A DNA stretch of 64,000 nucleotides from RYN-230 sp963782185 (GCA_963782185.1 CAWAJB010000024.1:62001-126000); one strand, 5' to 3'. Positions 39,038-48,853 are shown, counted from the stretch's first letter. The notes: generated by a model from the letters alone, not told the origin. A program made the numbers and translations.

Positions 39038-39997
39038 TCAGCGGGCCTGGGGGGAAACTGCGGCGCCCGCCGAGCCCGCCCGGCTGGCCATCGCCTCCCG
39101 GTACAGGCGCCCCGCGCGGTAGGACGAGCGGACCAGCGGCCCGGACATGACGCCGGAGAATCCCATGTCCGAGGCCTGCGCGCCGAGCCGGCCGAACTCT
39201 TCCGGCGGCACCCAGCGCTCCACCGGATGGTGGCGCGGCGACGGACGCAGGTACTGGGTGATCGTGATCAGCTCGCAGCCGGCCGCGCGCAGGTCGGCCA
39301 GGGCCCCGGTGATCTCGTGCGGTTCCTCGCCCAGGCCGAGGATCAGGTTGGACTTGGTCACCAGCCCGGCCTCCCGGGCCAGCGTGATGACCTCCAGCGA
39401 GCGCTCGTAGCGGAAGCCGGGCCTGATCCGCCTGAAGATCCGGGGCACGGTCTCGATGTTGTGGGCCAGCACCTCTGGCCGGGCCCCGAACACCTCGGCC
39501 AGCCGGTCCCCGGCCGCGTTGAAGTCAGGGATCAGCAGTTCCACCCCGCAGCCCGGCACGGTGGCGTGGATCTCGCGGGCGGTCTGCGCGTACAGCCACG
39601 CGCCGCCGTCGGGAAGGTCGTCGCGGGCGACCCCGGTCACGGTCGCGTAGCGCAGGCCCATCGCGGCCACCGACTCGGCGACGCGGCGCGGCTCGTCCGT
39701 GTCCAGCGGCTGCGGCTTGCCCGTGGCGATCTGGCAGAAGTCGCAGCGCCTCGTGCACTGATCCCCGCCGATCAGGAACGTGGCCTCACGGTCTTCCCAG
39801 CATTCGAAGATGTTCGGGCAGCCGGCTTCCTCGCAGACCGTGTGCAGGCCCTCCCGGCTGACCAGGCTTTTCAGGGCCGTGTATTCCGGGCCGGTGCGCA
39901 GCCGCGTCTTGATCCACGGCGGCTTTCTCTCGATGGGAGTCTGGCTGTTGCGCGTTTCGAGACGGAGCAGCCTGCGTCCTTCGGGTGCGAGTACCAC
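39038..39997 (-). CDS. lipA: Lipoyl synthase
   Basis: Radical-SAM enzyme inserting two sulfurs into octanoyl groups on E2 and GcvH proteins. 319 residues. Auxiliary-cluster cysteines C55, C60 and C66 lie in CEEAGCPNIFEC, and the radical-SAM cysteines C81, C85 and C88 in CTRRCDFC. GTG start at 39997, with the typical KPPWIKTRLRTGPEY leader. It starts four bp after the MFS gene and so is probably cotranscribed with it. LipB, which supplies its substrate, is at 42925, with E2/E3 at 45.6-48.8 kb. Confidence 0.96.
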   Translation of the reverse strand: MVLAPEGRRLLRLETRNSQTPIERKPPWIKTRLRTGPEYTALKSLVSREGLHTVCEEAGCPNIFECWEDREATFLIGGDQCTRRCDFCQIATGKPQPLDTDEPRRVAESVAAMGLRYATVTGVARDDLPDGGAWLYAQTAREIHATVPGCGVELLIPDFNAAGDRLAEVFGARPEVLAHNIETVPRIFRRIRPGFRYERSLEVITLAREAGLVTKSNLILGLGEEPHEITGALADLRAAGCELITITQYLRPSPRHHPVERWVPPEEFGRLGAQASDMGFSGVMSGPLVRSSYRAGRLYREAMASRAGSAGAAVSPQAR

Positions 39998-40001
39998 CCT
40001 G

Positions 40002-41342
40002 TCAGCCTACGTCCCGGGAGCCCGGGCCTGCGCGGCGCAGCCGGGCGTACCGCGCCCAGCCCAGGGCGCCGGCGACGATACCGCCGGTGCCGGCGATGAC
40101 CAGGACCGCACGCGGGTTGAGCGGGCCCAGCAGGCCGCCGGCCGCGGCCATGCCCACCGACGCCGCGCCGAACAGCACCCCGGAGTACAGGGCGAAGACC
40201 CGGCCGGAGATGGCCGCGGGCACCCGGTGGTTCAGGAAGCTGCGCGTGGTCACGACCTCGACCCCGTTGGCCAGGCCGCCGATCCCGTAGGCCGCCGCGG
40301 CCTGCCACAGCGTGACCGCGCCACCGGCGAGGGCCACCCCGGTGCCGGCGATGACCGTGCCGGCGAGGGTGGCCACCACCAGGCGGCGGCGGCGCACCCG
40401 CCCGCCGGCCAGCGTGCCGCCCAGCATGCCCGCGGTCCAGGCCGCGACGAGTACCGAATACCCCGAGGGACCCGCCTTGAGCACCCCCTCGGCGAAGGCC
40501 ACCTCCGCCACGCTGGCCAGGTTGCCGAAGGCGACCATTACCGCGACCACCAGCACCAGCAGGCCGGCCTCGCGGTCGGCCCGCAGGAAGCGCAGCCCGG
40601 CGCTGACCTGCCGCCCGAGTGACCCGGCCTGGCTGCCCGGGCCATCGGCGTCCCCGCCGGCCAGGCCCGCCGGCCCCGCAGCCAGCGGGAGCGCGCGCAG
40701 CCCTATCGCGCCCAGCCCGTACACGGCGGCGACCGCGCCCAGCGCCAGCCCGGTACCCCCGGCCGCGGTGAGCACCCCGGCCAGCAGCGGGCCCACGGTG
40801 AACCCGCCCCAGGTGGCTGCCTGCAGGTACCCGTTGGCCCGGGTGACCCCGGCCCGGCCGGCCAGTTGCGGGACGATGGCGCCCAGGCCGGGCTGCAGCA
40901 GGGCCGCGCACACACCGAAGCCGAGGGACAACCCGAGGATGGCCCCGGTGCCGGTGAGCCGGGTGAGGGCCAGGGCCACGGCGGTCTGCGCGACCGCCGC
41001 GGCGACCAGGACCGGCCGGGGCGAGAGCCGGTCGAGCAGCAGGCCCGCCGCCGGGGCGAGGGCCGTGATCGGCACCGTCACGGCGAGGAACACCGACGCC
41101 ACCGCCCACGAGGCGTGCGAGGTCTGGTACACCCGGCTGGCCAGGGCCACCATGGCCAGCCCGTCCCCGGCGGAGATCAGGGTCTGCAGGATGACCGCCA
41201 GGCTGAGCGTGTAGCGCGGGGCAGCCCGGCCCGGGCCCTGCGCGCCCCGCCCGGGCATGGCCGGCCGGCCCGGCGCGGGCACAGCGGACGGGCTCAGCTC
41301 AGCGGAGGACGCGGTCGCGTCAGCGACCTGCGGGAGGGACAC
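40002..41342 (-). CDS. Major facilitator superfamily transporter
   Basis: 446 residues from a GTG, about twelve hydrophobic helices after a 45-residue Ser/Pro/Ala-rich cytosolic leader. The helix 2-3 loop LLDRLSPRPVLVAAAVAQT is the MFS motif A region. The best resemblance is to enterobactin-exporter-like/DHA3 drug efflux proteins, but no substrate can be assigned. It ends four bp before lipA, an unusual insertion in the lipA-lipB neighbourhood. Divergent from hisS. Confidence 0.85.
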   Translation of the reverse strand: MSLPQVADATASSAELSPSAVPAPGRPAMPGRGAQGPGRAAPRYTLSLAVILQTLISAGDGLAMVALASRVYQTSHASWAVASVFLAVTVPITALAPAAGLLLDRLSPRPVLVAAAVAQTAVALALTRLTGTGAILGLSLGFGVCAALLQPGLGAIVPQLAGRAGVTRANGYLQAATWGGFTVGPLLAGVLTAAGGTGLALGAVAAVYGLGAIGLRALPLAAGPAGLAGGDADGPGSQAGSLGRQVSAGLRFLRADREAGLLVLVVAVMVAFGNLASVAEVAFAEGVLKAGPSGYSVLVAAWTAGMLGGTLAGGRVRRRRLVVATLAGTVIAGTGVALAGGAVTLWQAAAAYGIGGLANGVEVVTTRSFLNHRVPAAISGRVFALYSGVLFGAASVGMAAAGGLLGPLNPRAVLVIAGTGGIVAGALGWARYARLRRAGPGSRDVG

Positions 41343-41549
41343 GGGAAGGCTCCTAGGACGAGGGCAGGCGAGGGCTCGGGGGCGATGAGAGCGAGGCCGC
41401 TGGTCCTAGTACACGCCCGCAAGTCTATCAGGGCGGGCGCTGTGGCCTGGATAATTATCGCGGCGGCCGCCCCGCCCGCTGCGGCGGCGCAGGGCCGCAT
41501 CCCGGTTATCGATGTGACGCGGGGTCCCCTTGTCGGGGACCATGGACCC

Positions 41550-42878
41550 ATGCCAACGCAGTTCGATCCCCCCTCGGGGACACGTGATTTCCTGGCCGCC
41601 GACGTCGAGGCGCGCGAGCGCGCGTTCGCGGTGATCCGCTCGGTGTTCTCGAGGTACGGGTTCGAGCCGCTCCAGACGCCGGCTTTCGAGCGCCTCGACG
41701 TGCTGCTGGGCAAGTACGGAGAAGAGGGCGACAAGCTCATCTTCAAGATCCTGCGGCGCGGCGAGCACGAGGCCTCCGGCGAGGCGGACCTGGCGTTGCG
41801 CTACGACATGACGGTGCCGCTGGCGCGGGTCGCCGCCGCCTACGGCAGCCAGCTGCCCACGCCGTACAAGCGTTACGCGATGGGCCCGGTGTGGCGGGCG
41901 GACCGGCCGGGGCGGGGCCGCTTCCGCGAGTTCGTGCAGTGCGATCTGGACACCCTGGGCACGGCCTCGGTACTGGCCGACGCGGAAGTGATCTGCGCCG
42001 TGCACGACACGCTGGCCGGGCTGGGCGTCGCGGACTTCCGGTTCCTGCTCAATTCCCGGCACGTGCTGGCCGGCCTGCTGGAGGCGTTCGGTGTGCCCGC
42101 CGATGTAGGCCCCGGCGTCCTGATCACCCTGGACAAGCTGGACAAGCTGCCGCCTGCGGACGTGATCGCCGAGCTGGCCGGCCGGGGCCTGGCCCGCGGC
42201 ACCGCGGAGGACCTGGTCACCACCATGACCGCCCCGGATGCGGACGAGCGGATCCGGGCCGCGCTCAAGCCGAGCGAGGAGGGCTCAGCCGGGCTGGACG
42301 AGGTGGACGAGGTGCTCTCGCTGGTCACGGCGCAGGTCCCGGCCGGCCGGATCGAGTTCACCCCCCGCATGGTCCGCGGGCTGAGCTACTACACCGGCCC
42401 GATCTGGGAGGTGGTCGCGGACGGGGTGCCCGGGTCCATCTCCTCGGGCGGCCGCTACGACCACCTGATCGAGCAGCTCGGCGGGCCCGATGTGCCGGGT
42501 ACCGGCGGGTCGCTGGGCATCGAGCGGATCCTGCTGCTGCTGCCCGACGGCGTCCGCGCGGGCCGGCCCGGGCGGCTGGACGTCGCCGTCACCATCCTCG
42601 GGCAGGAGTTCGCGGCCCGCGGGTTCGCGTTGGCGGCGGACGCCCGCCGGGCGGGCCTGCGGTCCAGCGTGTACATGGGCTCGTCGGGGAAGCTCGGCCG
42701 CCAGCTCAAGTGGGCCAGTGACCAGGGTGCCCGCTGGGCGCTGATCTACGGCCGCCAGGAAGAGGAAGCCAGCGCGGTGACGGTGCGGGACATGGACAGC
42801 GGCGTGCAGGCGGTGGTCCCGGCCACTGAGCTGACGGGCTACCTGGCCGGGCAGGCGGATCCGGAAGCGGCGGGCTAG
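41550..42878 (+). CDS. hisS: Histidyl-tRNA synthetase
   Basis: Charges tRNA-His. 442 residues from the ATG at 41550, which directly precedes PTQFDPPSGTRDFLAADVEA. Class II motifs are present: ALRYDMTVPLARV with KRYAMGPVWRADRPGRGRFR (motif 2), the histidine loop TPRMVRGLSYYTGPIWEVV, and SISSGGRYDHL with GSLGIERILLLLP (motif 3). The C-terminal anticodon domain starts near 340. The sequence type is closer to the GRDFLP-less, eukaryote-like branch than to E. coli HisS. No T-box was recognised in the 207-bp divergent region. It separates lipA from lipB. Confidence 0.93.
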   Translation: MPTQFDPPSGTRDFLAADVEARERAFAVIRSVFSRYGFEPLQTPAFERLDVLLGKYGEEGDKLIFKILRRGEHEASGEADLALRYDMTVPLARVAAAYGSQLPTPYKRYAMGPVWRADRPGRGRFREFVQCDLDTLGTASVLADAEVICAVHDTLAGLGVADFRFLLNSRHVLAGLLEAFGVPADVGPGVLITLDKLDKLPPADVIAELAGRGLARGTAEDLVTTMTAPDADERIRAALKPSEEGSAGLDEVDEVLSLVTAQVPAGRIEFTPRMVRGLSYYTGPIWEVVADGVPGSISSGGRYDHLIEQLGGPDVPGTGGSLGIERILLLLPDGVRAGRPGRLDVAVTILGQEFAARGFALAADARRAGLRSSVYMGSSGKLGRQLKWASDQGARWALIYGRQEEEASAVTVRDMDSGVQAVVPATELTGYLAGQADPEAAG

Positions 42879-42924
42879 AGACGCGGGAGAGGCTGCGCCC
42901 CGGATCCGCCTAGGAGACGGCGGC

Positions 42925-43608
42925 CTAGGAGACAGCGGCCTCGCAGACCGACCGCCGCCAGGTGGCCGCACCGAGCACGTCGGCCAGGTGGTGCTCGACG
43001 GCGCCGACCATGCCGGTCACGGCCACCGGCCGTCCGAGTTCGGCCGAGAGGCTGGTGACCCCGGCGTCCCGGATGCCGCACGCCGCGATGCGGGTGAACC
43101 AGCCGAGGTCACAGTCGCAGTTGAGCGCGAAACCGTGCATCGTGACCCCGCGCGACACCCGGATCCCGATCGCGGCGACCTTGCGCGCCGGCTCTCCGGC
43201 GACCCACACCCCACTGCGTCCCTCCACCCGCGTGGTGCTCAGGCCCGCGCCGGCGCAGGCCCGTATCAGCGCTTCCTCGATGGCCCGCACGTAGGCGATC
43301 ACGTCAACCGGCTCGCCGAGCCGGACGATCGGGTACCCGACCAGCTGGCCGGGGCCGTGCCAGGTGATCTTGCCGCCCCGGTCCACCTCGACCACGGGCG
43401 CGCCCGCGTCGCCTACGGGCCGGTCCAGCGGACTCGTCCGCTTCCCGGCCGTGAACACCGGCTCATGCTGCAGCAGCAGGCACGTGTCCGGGATCTCGTT
43501 GTTCACCCTCTGCCCGTGCAGCTGGCGCTGCAGCTCCCAGCCGCGCAGGTAGGGGATGGGCTGCTGCCCGCCGAGGCCGAGATGCAGGTAAACCAGCTCG
43601 TCGCTCAC
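42925..43608 (-). CDS. lipB: Octanoyltransferase
   Basis: Transfers octanoate from acyl carrier protein to lipoyl domains. 227 residues from the GTG at 43608 (SDELVYLHLGLGGQQPIPYL); the open frame to 43698 adds a leader without similarity. Motifs: LLLQHEPVFTAGKR, GGKITWHGPGQLVGYPI, the lysine in EPARKVAAIGIRVSRGVTMH and CGIRDAGVTSLSAE, covering the catalytic Cys and Lys of LipB. The 3' end carries a 15-bp tandem duplication (GCCGCTGTCTCCTAG and GCCGCCGTCTCCTAG), so the terminal AAVS-stop occurs twice. It converges with hisS. Confidence 0.94.
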   Translation of the reverse strand: MSDELVYLHLGLGGQQPIPYLRGWELQRQLHGQRVNNEIPDTCLLLQHEPVFTAGKRTSPLDRPVGDAGAPVVEVDRGGKITWHGPGQLVGYPIVRLGEPVDVIAYVRAIEEALIRACAGAGLSTTRVEGRSGVWVAGEPARKVAAIGIRVSRGVTMHGFALNCDCDLGWFTRIAACGIRDAGVTSLSAELGRPVAVTGMVGAVEHHLADVLGAATWRRSVCEAAVS

Positions 43609-43739
43609 GCTGCCCACGATATCCGCGGTCCCGGCACCCCGGCTGGCCGGCTCCGGGCCATGTCCCAGCGAAACCACAGGCGCCGGCGTGGGAAGCAATG
43701 CGTTCCGCGGGGTAGTTAGCGCCTAGGGAGGTACTTCAC

Positions 43740-44465
43740 GTGATCAATGTGGACGAGCTCCGCCGGATGAGCCCGGACGAGCGTGCCGAACTCGCGTGCG
43801 CCCTCGCGGCCCTGGACGTTTCTCCCGGTGAGGATCCCGCCGCCGGCGACGCCGAGTCGTCCGGCCCGCCCGCGGAATCAGACCTGCCGGGGAACCCGCG
43901 GAGCCGGGCCATCGCGCTCGTGGCCGTCATCGGCTGCTGCCTCGCGCTGGCGGCCTGGATCGGCGTGCTCGCGGTCACGCTGCCCCGGTACTACCGCTCG
44001 GGGGGATGGCGGGGCGCCTGGGTGGGGTTCGATCTCGGGCTGCTGGTCACGTTCACGGTCACCGCGTGGGCCGGCTGGCGGCACCGCCAGCTGGTGATCG
44101 TATGCCTGGTGGTGCTGGCCACCCTGCTCTGCTGCGACGCATGGTTCGACGTCACCCTGGATCTGCGCACCAGCGATTTCCTGGTCAGCCTGCTGATGGC
44201 GCTGTGCGTCGAGCTGCCGCTGGCCGCGCTGGCCGTCATCGGTGCCCGCCGCCTGATGCGGCTGAACATCCGGACGGCCGGCCGGGTGATGGGCCGGACG
44301 GGACGGGTGCCGCCGCTGTGGAAGATCCCGCTGTACGGCCTGGAATCCCGCGGCTTCCGTACGCTCATCCCGGCCGAGCCGTGCCCGCCCGTGCCGCCGC
44401 CCGGGCCCGGCCAGGCCAGTGTGACCTCCGGGGAGGCCCTCTCAGCGCGCGGTACCCCGCAGTAA
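43740..44465 (+). CDS. Uncharacterised four-helix membrane protein
   Basis: 241 residues from the GTG at 43740, preceded by GGGAGG. The N-terminal ~55 residues are acidic and start VINVDELRRMSPDERAELAC. Helices follow at about 59-80, 98-115, 119-140 and 150-170 (AIALVAVIGCCLALAAWIGV, GFDLGLLVTFTVTAWAGW, IVCLVVLATLLCCDAWFDV, FLVSLLMALCVELPLAALAV). The C-terminal ~65 residues are Pro-rich and cytosolic. I do not recognise the family. It lies between lipB (divergent) and the epimerase (convergent). Confidence 0.75.
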   Translation: MINVDELRRMSPDERAELACALAALDVSPGEDPAAGDAESSGPPAESDLPGNPRSRAIALVAVIGCCLALAAWIGVLAVTLPRYYRSGGWRGAWVGFDLGLLVTFTVTAWAGWRHRQLVIVCLVVLATLLCCDAWFDVTLDLRTSDFLVSLLMALCVELPLAALAVIGARRLMRLNIRTAGRVMGRTGRVPPLWKIPLYGLESRGFRTLIPAEPCPPVPPPGPGQASVTSGEALSARGTPQ

Positions 44466-44511
44466 CGCCCGGCTCCTCTGCTCTGCGCAATCTGGCCGGC
44501 CTCCGGCGCCC

Positions 44512-45486
44512 TCACCGCGTTCCTATCCGGTGCGTCAGCCGGGCCAGGCCCGGCACCAGGGGACAGCGGAACCTAGGCGGCGGAGCCGCCGGCTGAAGCT
44601 CGGCGGCCAGCGCGGCGCCCAGGTCGGGCTGAGTGAACTGGAACCCGGCCTGGCGCAGCACCCGGGGCATGACCCGGGCGCTGGTCATCAGGTCGCTGGT
44701 CACCTCGCCGAGGGCGACCGACAGCACCGGGGACGGGATGCTCAGCAACGCCGGACGGTGCAGCGCGCCCGCCAGCGCCGCGGTGAAGGCGGCGTTGGTC
44801 GCCGGGTTGGGAGAGGTCAGGTTCACCGGCCCGGACTCCCCCTGGTCGTCCAGGAGGAAGCGGGCGGCCCGGACCCAGTCGGCCAGGGTCACCCAGCTCA
44901 TGTACTGCGTGCCCGCGCCGAGCCGGGCGCCCAGGCCGAGCCGGAACGGCAGCAGCAGCCGCCCGAGCACCCCGCCGTGGCGGGAGAGCACGATGCCGGT
45001 GCGCAGGGTGGCGACCCGGATCCCGGCCTGCCGGGCCGGGTCGGCGGCCGCTTCCCAGTCCCTGACCACCCCGGCCAGGAACCCTGGGCCCGCCGGGGCC
45101 GACTCGTCCACTTCCCGGCTCCCGGTATCCCCGTACCAGCCGATGGCGGAACCGGAGAGCAGGACTGCGGGCGGCTGGTCCATGGCGGCCAGGAACTCGG
45201 TGAGCGCCCGGGTGCCCTGGACCCGGCTGGACCGGATCTCCTCCTTGTAGGAGTCGGTCCAGCGGTGGTCGGCGATGCCCGCGCCGGCCAGGTGCACGAC
45301 CGCGTCGGTTCCGTCCAGGGCGCCCGGCGCCAGGCTGCCCAGGGGGGTCAGCGGATCCCACGCGATCTCGGCGGCGGACGCGGGCGTCCGGCGCACCAGC
45401 GTGACCACCTGGTCCCCGCTGTCCCGCAGCGAGGCGGTCAGGGCGCTGCCGATCAGCCCGGACGCCCCGGTCACCGCGACTTTCAT
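44512..45486 (-). CDS. TIGR01777-family NAD-dependent epimerase-like protein
   Basis: 324 residues. The Rossmann start MKVAVTGASGLIGSALTASL, the VHLAGAGIADHRWTDSYKEE segment, LLSGSAIGWYGDTG and FRLGLGARLGAGTQYMSWV mark the TIGR01777 (SulA/YfcH) family of SDR enzymes with a C-terminal DUF1731 domain (GEVTSDLMTSARVMPRVL). The product is unknown. This gene lies between lipB and sucB in Streptomyces as well. Confidence 0.92.
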   Translation of the reverse strand: MKVAVTGASGLIGSALTASLRDSGDQVVTLVRRTPASAAEIAWDPLTPLGSLAPGALDGTDAVVHLAGAGIADHRWTDSYKEEIRSSRVQGTRALTEFLAAMDQPPAVLLSGSAIGWYGDTGSREVDESAPAGPGFLAGVVRDWEAAADPARQAGIRVATLRTGIVLSRHGGVLGRLLLPFRLGLGARLGAGTQYMSWVTLADWVRAARFLLDDQGESGPVNLTSPNPATNAAFTAALAGALHRPALLSIPSPVLSVALGEVTSDLMTSARVMPRVLRQAGFQFTQPDLGAALAAELQPAAPPPRFRCPLVPGLARLTHRIGTR

Positions 45487-45590
45487 GGCTGCCCCCGTCT
45501 GCTCGCACGTGTGGCCCGCTGGGCCCGTCGCTTGAGTCTTCGTTGGGCGCGGGGCCCGCGGACGCCTGCCCGGCGGCTATGGCATGCCGC

Positions 45591-47321
45591 CTACAGTCCC
45601 AGTTCGGCCTCGAAGGCCCCTTCCTCCAGGCGGGTCTTCACGGTGCCCAGGAAGCGCGCCGCGTCGGCCCCGTCCACCAGCCGGTGGTCGTAGCTGAGGG
45701 CCAGGTACACCATGGACCGGACGGCGATCACCTCGCCGAGCGCGAGGTCCTGGACCACGACCGGCCGGCGCACGACCGTGCCGGTGCCGAGGATGCCGAC
45801 CTGCGGCTGGTTGATGATCGGCGTGTCGAACAGCGCGCCACGGCTGCCCGTGTTGGTCAGCGTGAACGTGCCCCCGGCCAGGTCGTCGGGGCTGACCTGC
45901 CCGCCGCGGGTCCGGGCCGCCAGGTCCGCGATCTTGCGGGCCAGGCCGCCGACGTTGAGGTCGCCGGCGTTGCGGATGACGGGGACCATCAGGCCCCGCT
46001 CGGTGTCCACGGCGATGCCGAGGTGCTCCGCGTCGTGGTAGGTGACCTCGTTGCCCTCCGGCTCCATGCTGGCGTTGAGCCGCGGGTGGACCTTCAGCGC
46101 CTCCACCGCAGCCAGCGCGAAGAACGGGAGGAAGGTGAGCTTGACTCCCTCACGGCCCTCGAAGTCGGCCTTGGCGCGGTCCCGGAGCCGGGCGATCGCG
46201 GTCACGTCGACCTCGACGACGGTCGTCAGCTGGGCTGACGTCTGCAGGGACTCGACCATCCGGCGCGCGATCAGCTGCCGGGCCCGCGACATCCGCTCGG
46301 TCGTGCCGCGCAGGTGTGACGGCTCGATCGCGGGCCGGGCCGGGCCCTGCCCCTGGCCAGGCTGGGCCTGCCCCTCGGCCGCCACGGACTGCTGGGCCGC
46401 CGCGATGGCCTCACGCCGGACCCGGGCCGCGTCCACCACGTCCTGCTTGCGGATCCTCCCGCCGACTCCGGTCCCGGTAACGGTGGCCAGGTCCACGTCG
46501 TGCTCGGAGGCCAGCTTGCGGACCAGCGGGGTCACGTAGGGGCCGTCGGCCGTGCCGAGCGGGGAGGCGGCCCGCGCCGGGTCACTGGCGGGCGCGCCCG
46601 CCAGTGGCGGAGGCGGAGGTGCCTGCTGCACTGGTGGCTGCTGCACCGATGGCTGCACGGGGGCCTGCTGACGCGGGGCCGGGGGGGCTGGCGGCGGAGC
46701 AGAGGCCGGCTCGGACCGCTGCCAGACGTCGCTGGCCGGCCCCCCGCCCGCGGCCGGGGGCGCGGTCGTCTCCTGCGGCGCGCTGGCCTGCGGTGCCTGC
46801 TCGTAGCTGGGCGGTACGGGAGGCTGGTACGCGGCCGGCTGCTGGTAGTCGGCCGCAGGCTCCTCGCCGCCGCCCCCGAAGCCGCCTTCCGCGGAGTACG
46901 GGTACCCCCCGGCGGCCGGGGGCTGAAGGTCCGGCGCCTGGCCGCCTGCCTCGTAGCCGCCGCCCTGGTGACCGTCCGCCGAGCTCTCGGCCGGGCTCTC
47001 CTCGGCCGGGCTCGCGGCGGCCGGGGCCGCTGTGGCCTGGCCGTCATTGCCGTCGCCTGCGGCGGGGGCCGCGGCCCCGGCGCCGGTCTCGTCGATGACG
47101 GCGAGTTCGGCGCCGACCGCGACGGTCTCGTCCTCGGCGACCGTGATGCCGCGCAGGATCCCGGCCACGGGGGACGGGATCTCGGTGTCGACCTTGTCTG
47201 TGGAGACCTCGAGCAGCGGCTCGTCCGCTTCTACGCGCTCGCCCTCCCTCTTGAGCCAGCGGGTGACGGTGCCCTCGGTAACGCTCTCACCGAGCTGGGG
47301 CATGGATACGGAGACCGACAT
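45591..47321 (-). CDS. sucB: 2-oxoglutarate dehydrogenase E2 (dihydrolipoamide succinyltransferase)
   Basis: E2 core of a 2-oxoacid dehydrogenase complex. 576 residues from the ATG at 47321; a longer upstream frame is the shadow of lpd. One lipoyl domain (residues 1-75) with K43 in EVSTDKVDTEI, a ~180-residue Ala/Pro/Gln linker, a peripheral-subunit-binding domain (VRKLASEHDVDLATVTGTG), and the acyltransferase domain with SYDHRLVDGADAARF (catalytic His and Asp). Many actinobacterial relatives have two or three lipoyl domains; only one is present here. It lies 74 bp after lpd on the same strand. Confidence 0.94.
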   Translation of the reverse strand: MSVSVSMPQLGESVTEGTVTRWLKREGERVEADEPLLEVSTDKVDTEIPSPVAGILRGITVAEDETVAVGAELAVIDETGAGAAAPAAGDGNDGQATAAPAAASPAEESPAESSADGHQGGGYEAGGQAPDLQPPAAGGYPYSAEGGFGGGGEEPAADYQQPAAYQPPVPPSYEQAPQASAPQETTAPPAAGGGPASDVWQRSEPASAPPPAPPAPRQQAPVQPSVQQPPVQQAPPPPPLAGAPASDPARAASPLGTADGPYVTPLVRKLASEHDVDLATVTGTGVGGRIRKQDVVDAARVRREAIAAAQQSVAAEGQAQPGQGQGPARPAIEPSHLRGTTERMSRARQLIARRMVESLQTSAQLTTVVEVDVTAIARLRDRAKADFEGREGVKLTFLPFFALAAVEALKVHPRLNASMEPEGNEVTYHDAEHLGIAVDTERGLMVPVIRNAGDLNVGGLARKIADLAARTRGGQVSPDDLAGGTFTLTNTGSRGALFDTPIINQPQVGILGTGTVVRRPVVVQDLALGEVIAVRSMVYLALSYDHRLVDGADAARFLGTVKTRLEEGAFEAELGL

Positions 47322-47395
47322 GGCTTCCCGTGACTCCTTCGCTGTTCGACGCTCACAGTTGCGGCTGTGCTGGGGGATGCGTGGCCCGGCCCGGG

Positions 47396-48796
47396 CTACG
47401 CGTGCATGTGCAGGGGCTTCCCGGCGAGCGCAAGGTGCGCCTCGCCGATCAGCTCGGACTGGGTGGGGTGCGGGTGGATGAGCTGCGCCACGTCGAACGG
47501 CAGCGCCTCCCAGTTGTAGATCAGCTGGCCTTCGGCGATCAGCTCGCCGACCCGGGCGCCGACCAGGTGGATGCCCAGCACCGGCCCGGGCGTGCCATCC
47601 GGCCCGCCGCTGGCCGCCGCGATCAGCTTCGCCGCGCCCTGGGTCTGCAGGATGACGCTCTTGCCGTTGCCGCCGATCGGGTAGCTGAGCTCGGTGACCT
47701 CGATGCCGCGCTCGGCGGCCATCGCGGAGGTGATGCCCACCGACGCGACCTCCGGGTCGCTGTAGGTGACCCGCGGCACGCCGTCGTAGTCGATGGGCGT
47801 GACCTTCAGGCCGGCCAGCCGCTCCGCCACCAGGATGCCCTCGGCGAACCCGGCGTGAGCCAGCTGCGGGCCGGGGATCAGGTCCCCGACCGCGGAGATC
47901 GTCGGCACGTTGGTGCGGCAGTACTCGTCGACCTTCACGTGGCCGCGCTCCACCGCCACACCCGCCGCCTCGTAGCCGAGGCCTGCTGACACGGGCCCGC
48001 GGCCCACCGCGACCAGGAGCAGCTCGGTGTCCAGGGTCTTGCCGCCGGCCAGGCTGACCGTCAGGCCGCCGCCGCTGCCCTTCACACCCTCGAAGCGGGT
48101 ACCCAGCTCGTAGCCGATGCCGCGGCGCCGGAACGCCCGCTCCAGCAGTTTGGAGCTGGCCTCGTCTTCCAGCGGCACCAGGTGCGGCAGCATCTCGACG
48201 ATCGTGACCTCGGCCCCGAATGAGCGCCACACGCTGGCGAACTCCACCCCGATGACCCCGCCGCCGAGGATGACGGCCGACCTGGGCACCCGGTCCAGCC
48301 GGAGCGCGTGATCGCTGTTGATGACCCGCTCCCCGTCGATCTCCAGCCCGGGGAGGGTCTTCGCCTCCGACCCGGTGGCCAGCACGATGTGCGCGCCCTC
48401 GTAGACCGTGTCGCCGACCCGTACCTGGGTCGGCGAGACCAGCGTGCCGTCGCCGTAGACGATCTCGATCTTCCGGCTGGCCAGCGTGCTCTGCAGGCCC
48501 TTCCAGAGCCGGTCGACGACCTTGTCCTTGTACGCGTGCACGCCGGGCATGTCGATCCCCTCGAAGGTGGACCGGACCCCGAAGGCCTCACCTTCCCGGG
48601 CCTGGTCAGCCACCTCCGCGGCGTGTAGCAGCGCCTTGGTGGGAATGCAGCCGCGATGCAGGCAGGTCCCCCCGACCTTGTCCTTCTCGATGAGCGCCAC
48701 GCGCTTGCCGAGTTCGGCCGCCCGCAGCGCGCAGGCGTAGCCGCCGCTTCCGCCACCGAGGATGACGATGTCGTAGGAACCGTTGCTGTCCGCCAC
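47396..48796 (-). CDS. lpd: Dihydrolipoyl dehydrogenase (E3)
   Basis: Reoxidises dihydrolipoyl groups with NAD+, as E3 of the 2-oxoacid dehydrogenase complexes. 466 residues. FAD site VILGGGSGGYACALRAAELG, redox-active C45/C50 in GGTCLHRGCIPTKAL, NAD-binding LGGGVIGVEFASVW, and the C-terminal HPHPTQSELIGE with catalytic His and Glu. It is first in the minus-strand lpd-sucB unit and 57 bp downstream of pepA's end, so pepA-lpd-sucB may be cotranscribed. Confidence 0.96.
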   Translation of the reverse strand: MADSNGSYDIVILGGGSGGYACALRAAELGKRVALIEKDKVGGTCLHRGCIPTKALLHAAEVADQAREGEAFGVRSTFEGIDMPGVHAYKDKVVDRLWKGLQSTLASRKIEIVYGDGTLVSPTQVRVGDTVYEGAHIVLATGSEAKTLPGLEIDGERVINSDHALRLDRVPRSAVILGGGVIGVEFASVWRSFGAEVTIVEMLPHLVPLEDEASSKLLERAFRRRGIGYELGTRFEGVKGSGGGLTVSLAGGKTLDTELLLVAVGRGPVSAGLGYEAAGVAVERGHVKVDEYCRTNVPTISAVGDLIPGPQLAHAGFAEGILVAERLAGLKVTPIDYDGVPRVTYSDPEVASVGITSAMAAERGIEVTELSYPIGGNGKSVILQTQGAAKLIAAASGGPDGTPGPVLGIHLVGARVGELIAEGQLIYNWEALPFDVAQLIHPHPTQSELIGEAHLALAGKPLHMHA

Positions 48797-48853
48797 AGAT
48801 GCGCTCCTTGCTCCGATCAGTTGTCCCCGGCCGCCAGTAACATCCTGGCCCGG

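Noticed and set aside
41343..41549. T-box riboswitch before hisS
   Set aside because: No specifier stem or TGGNACC antiterminator sequence was found.
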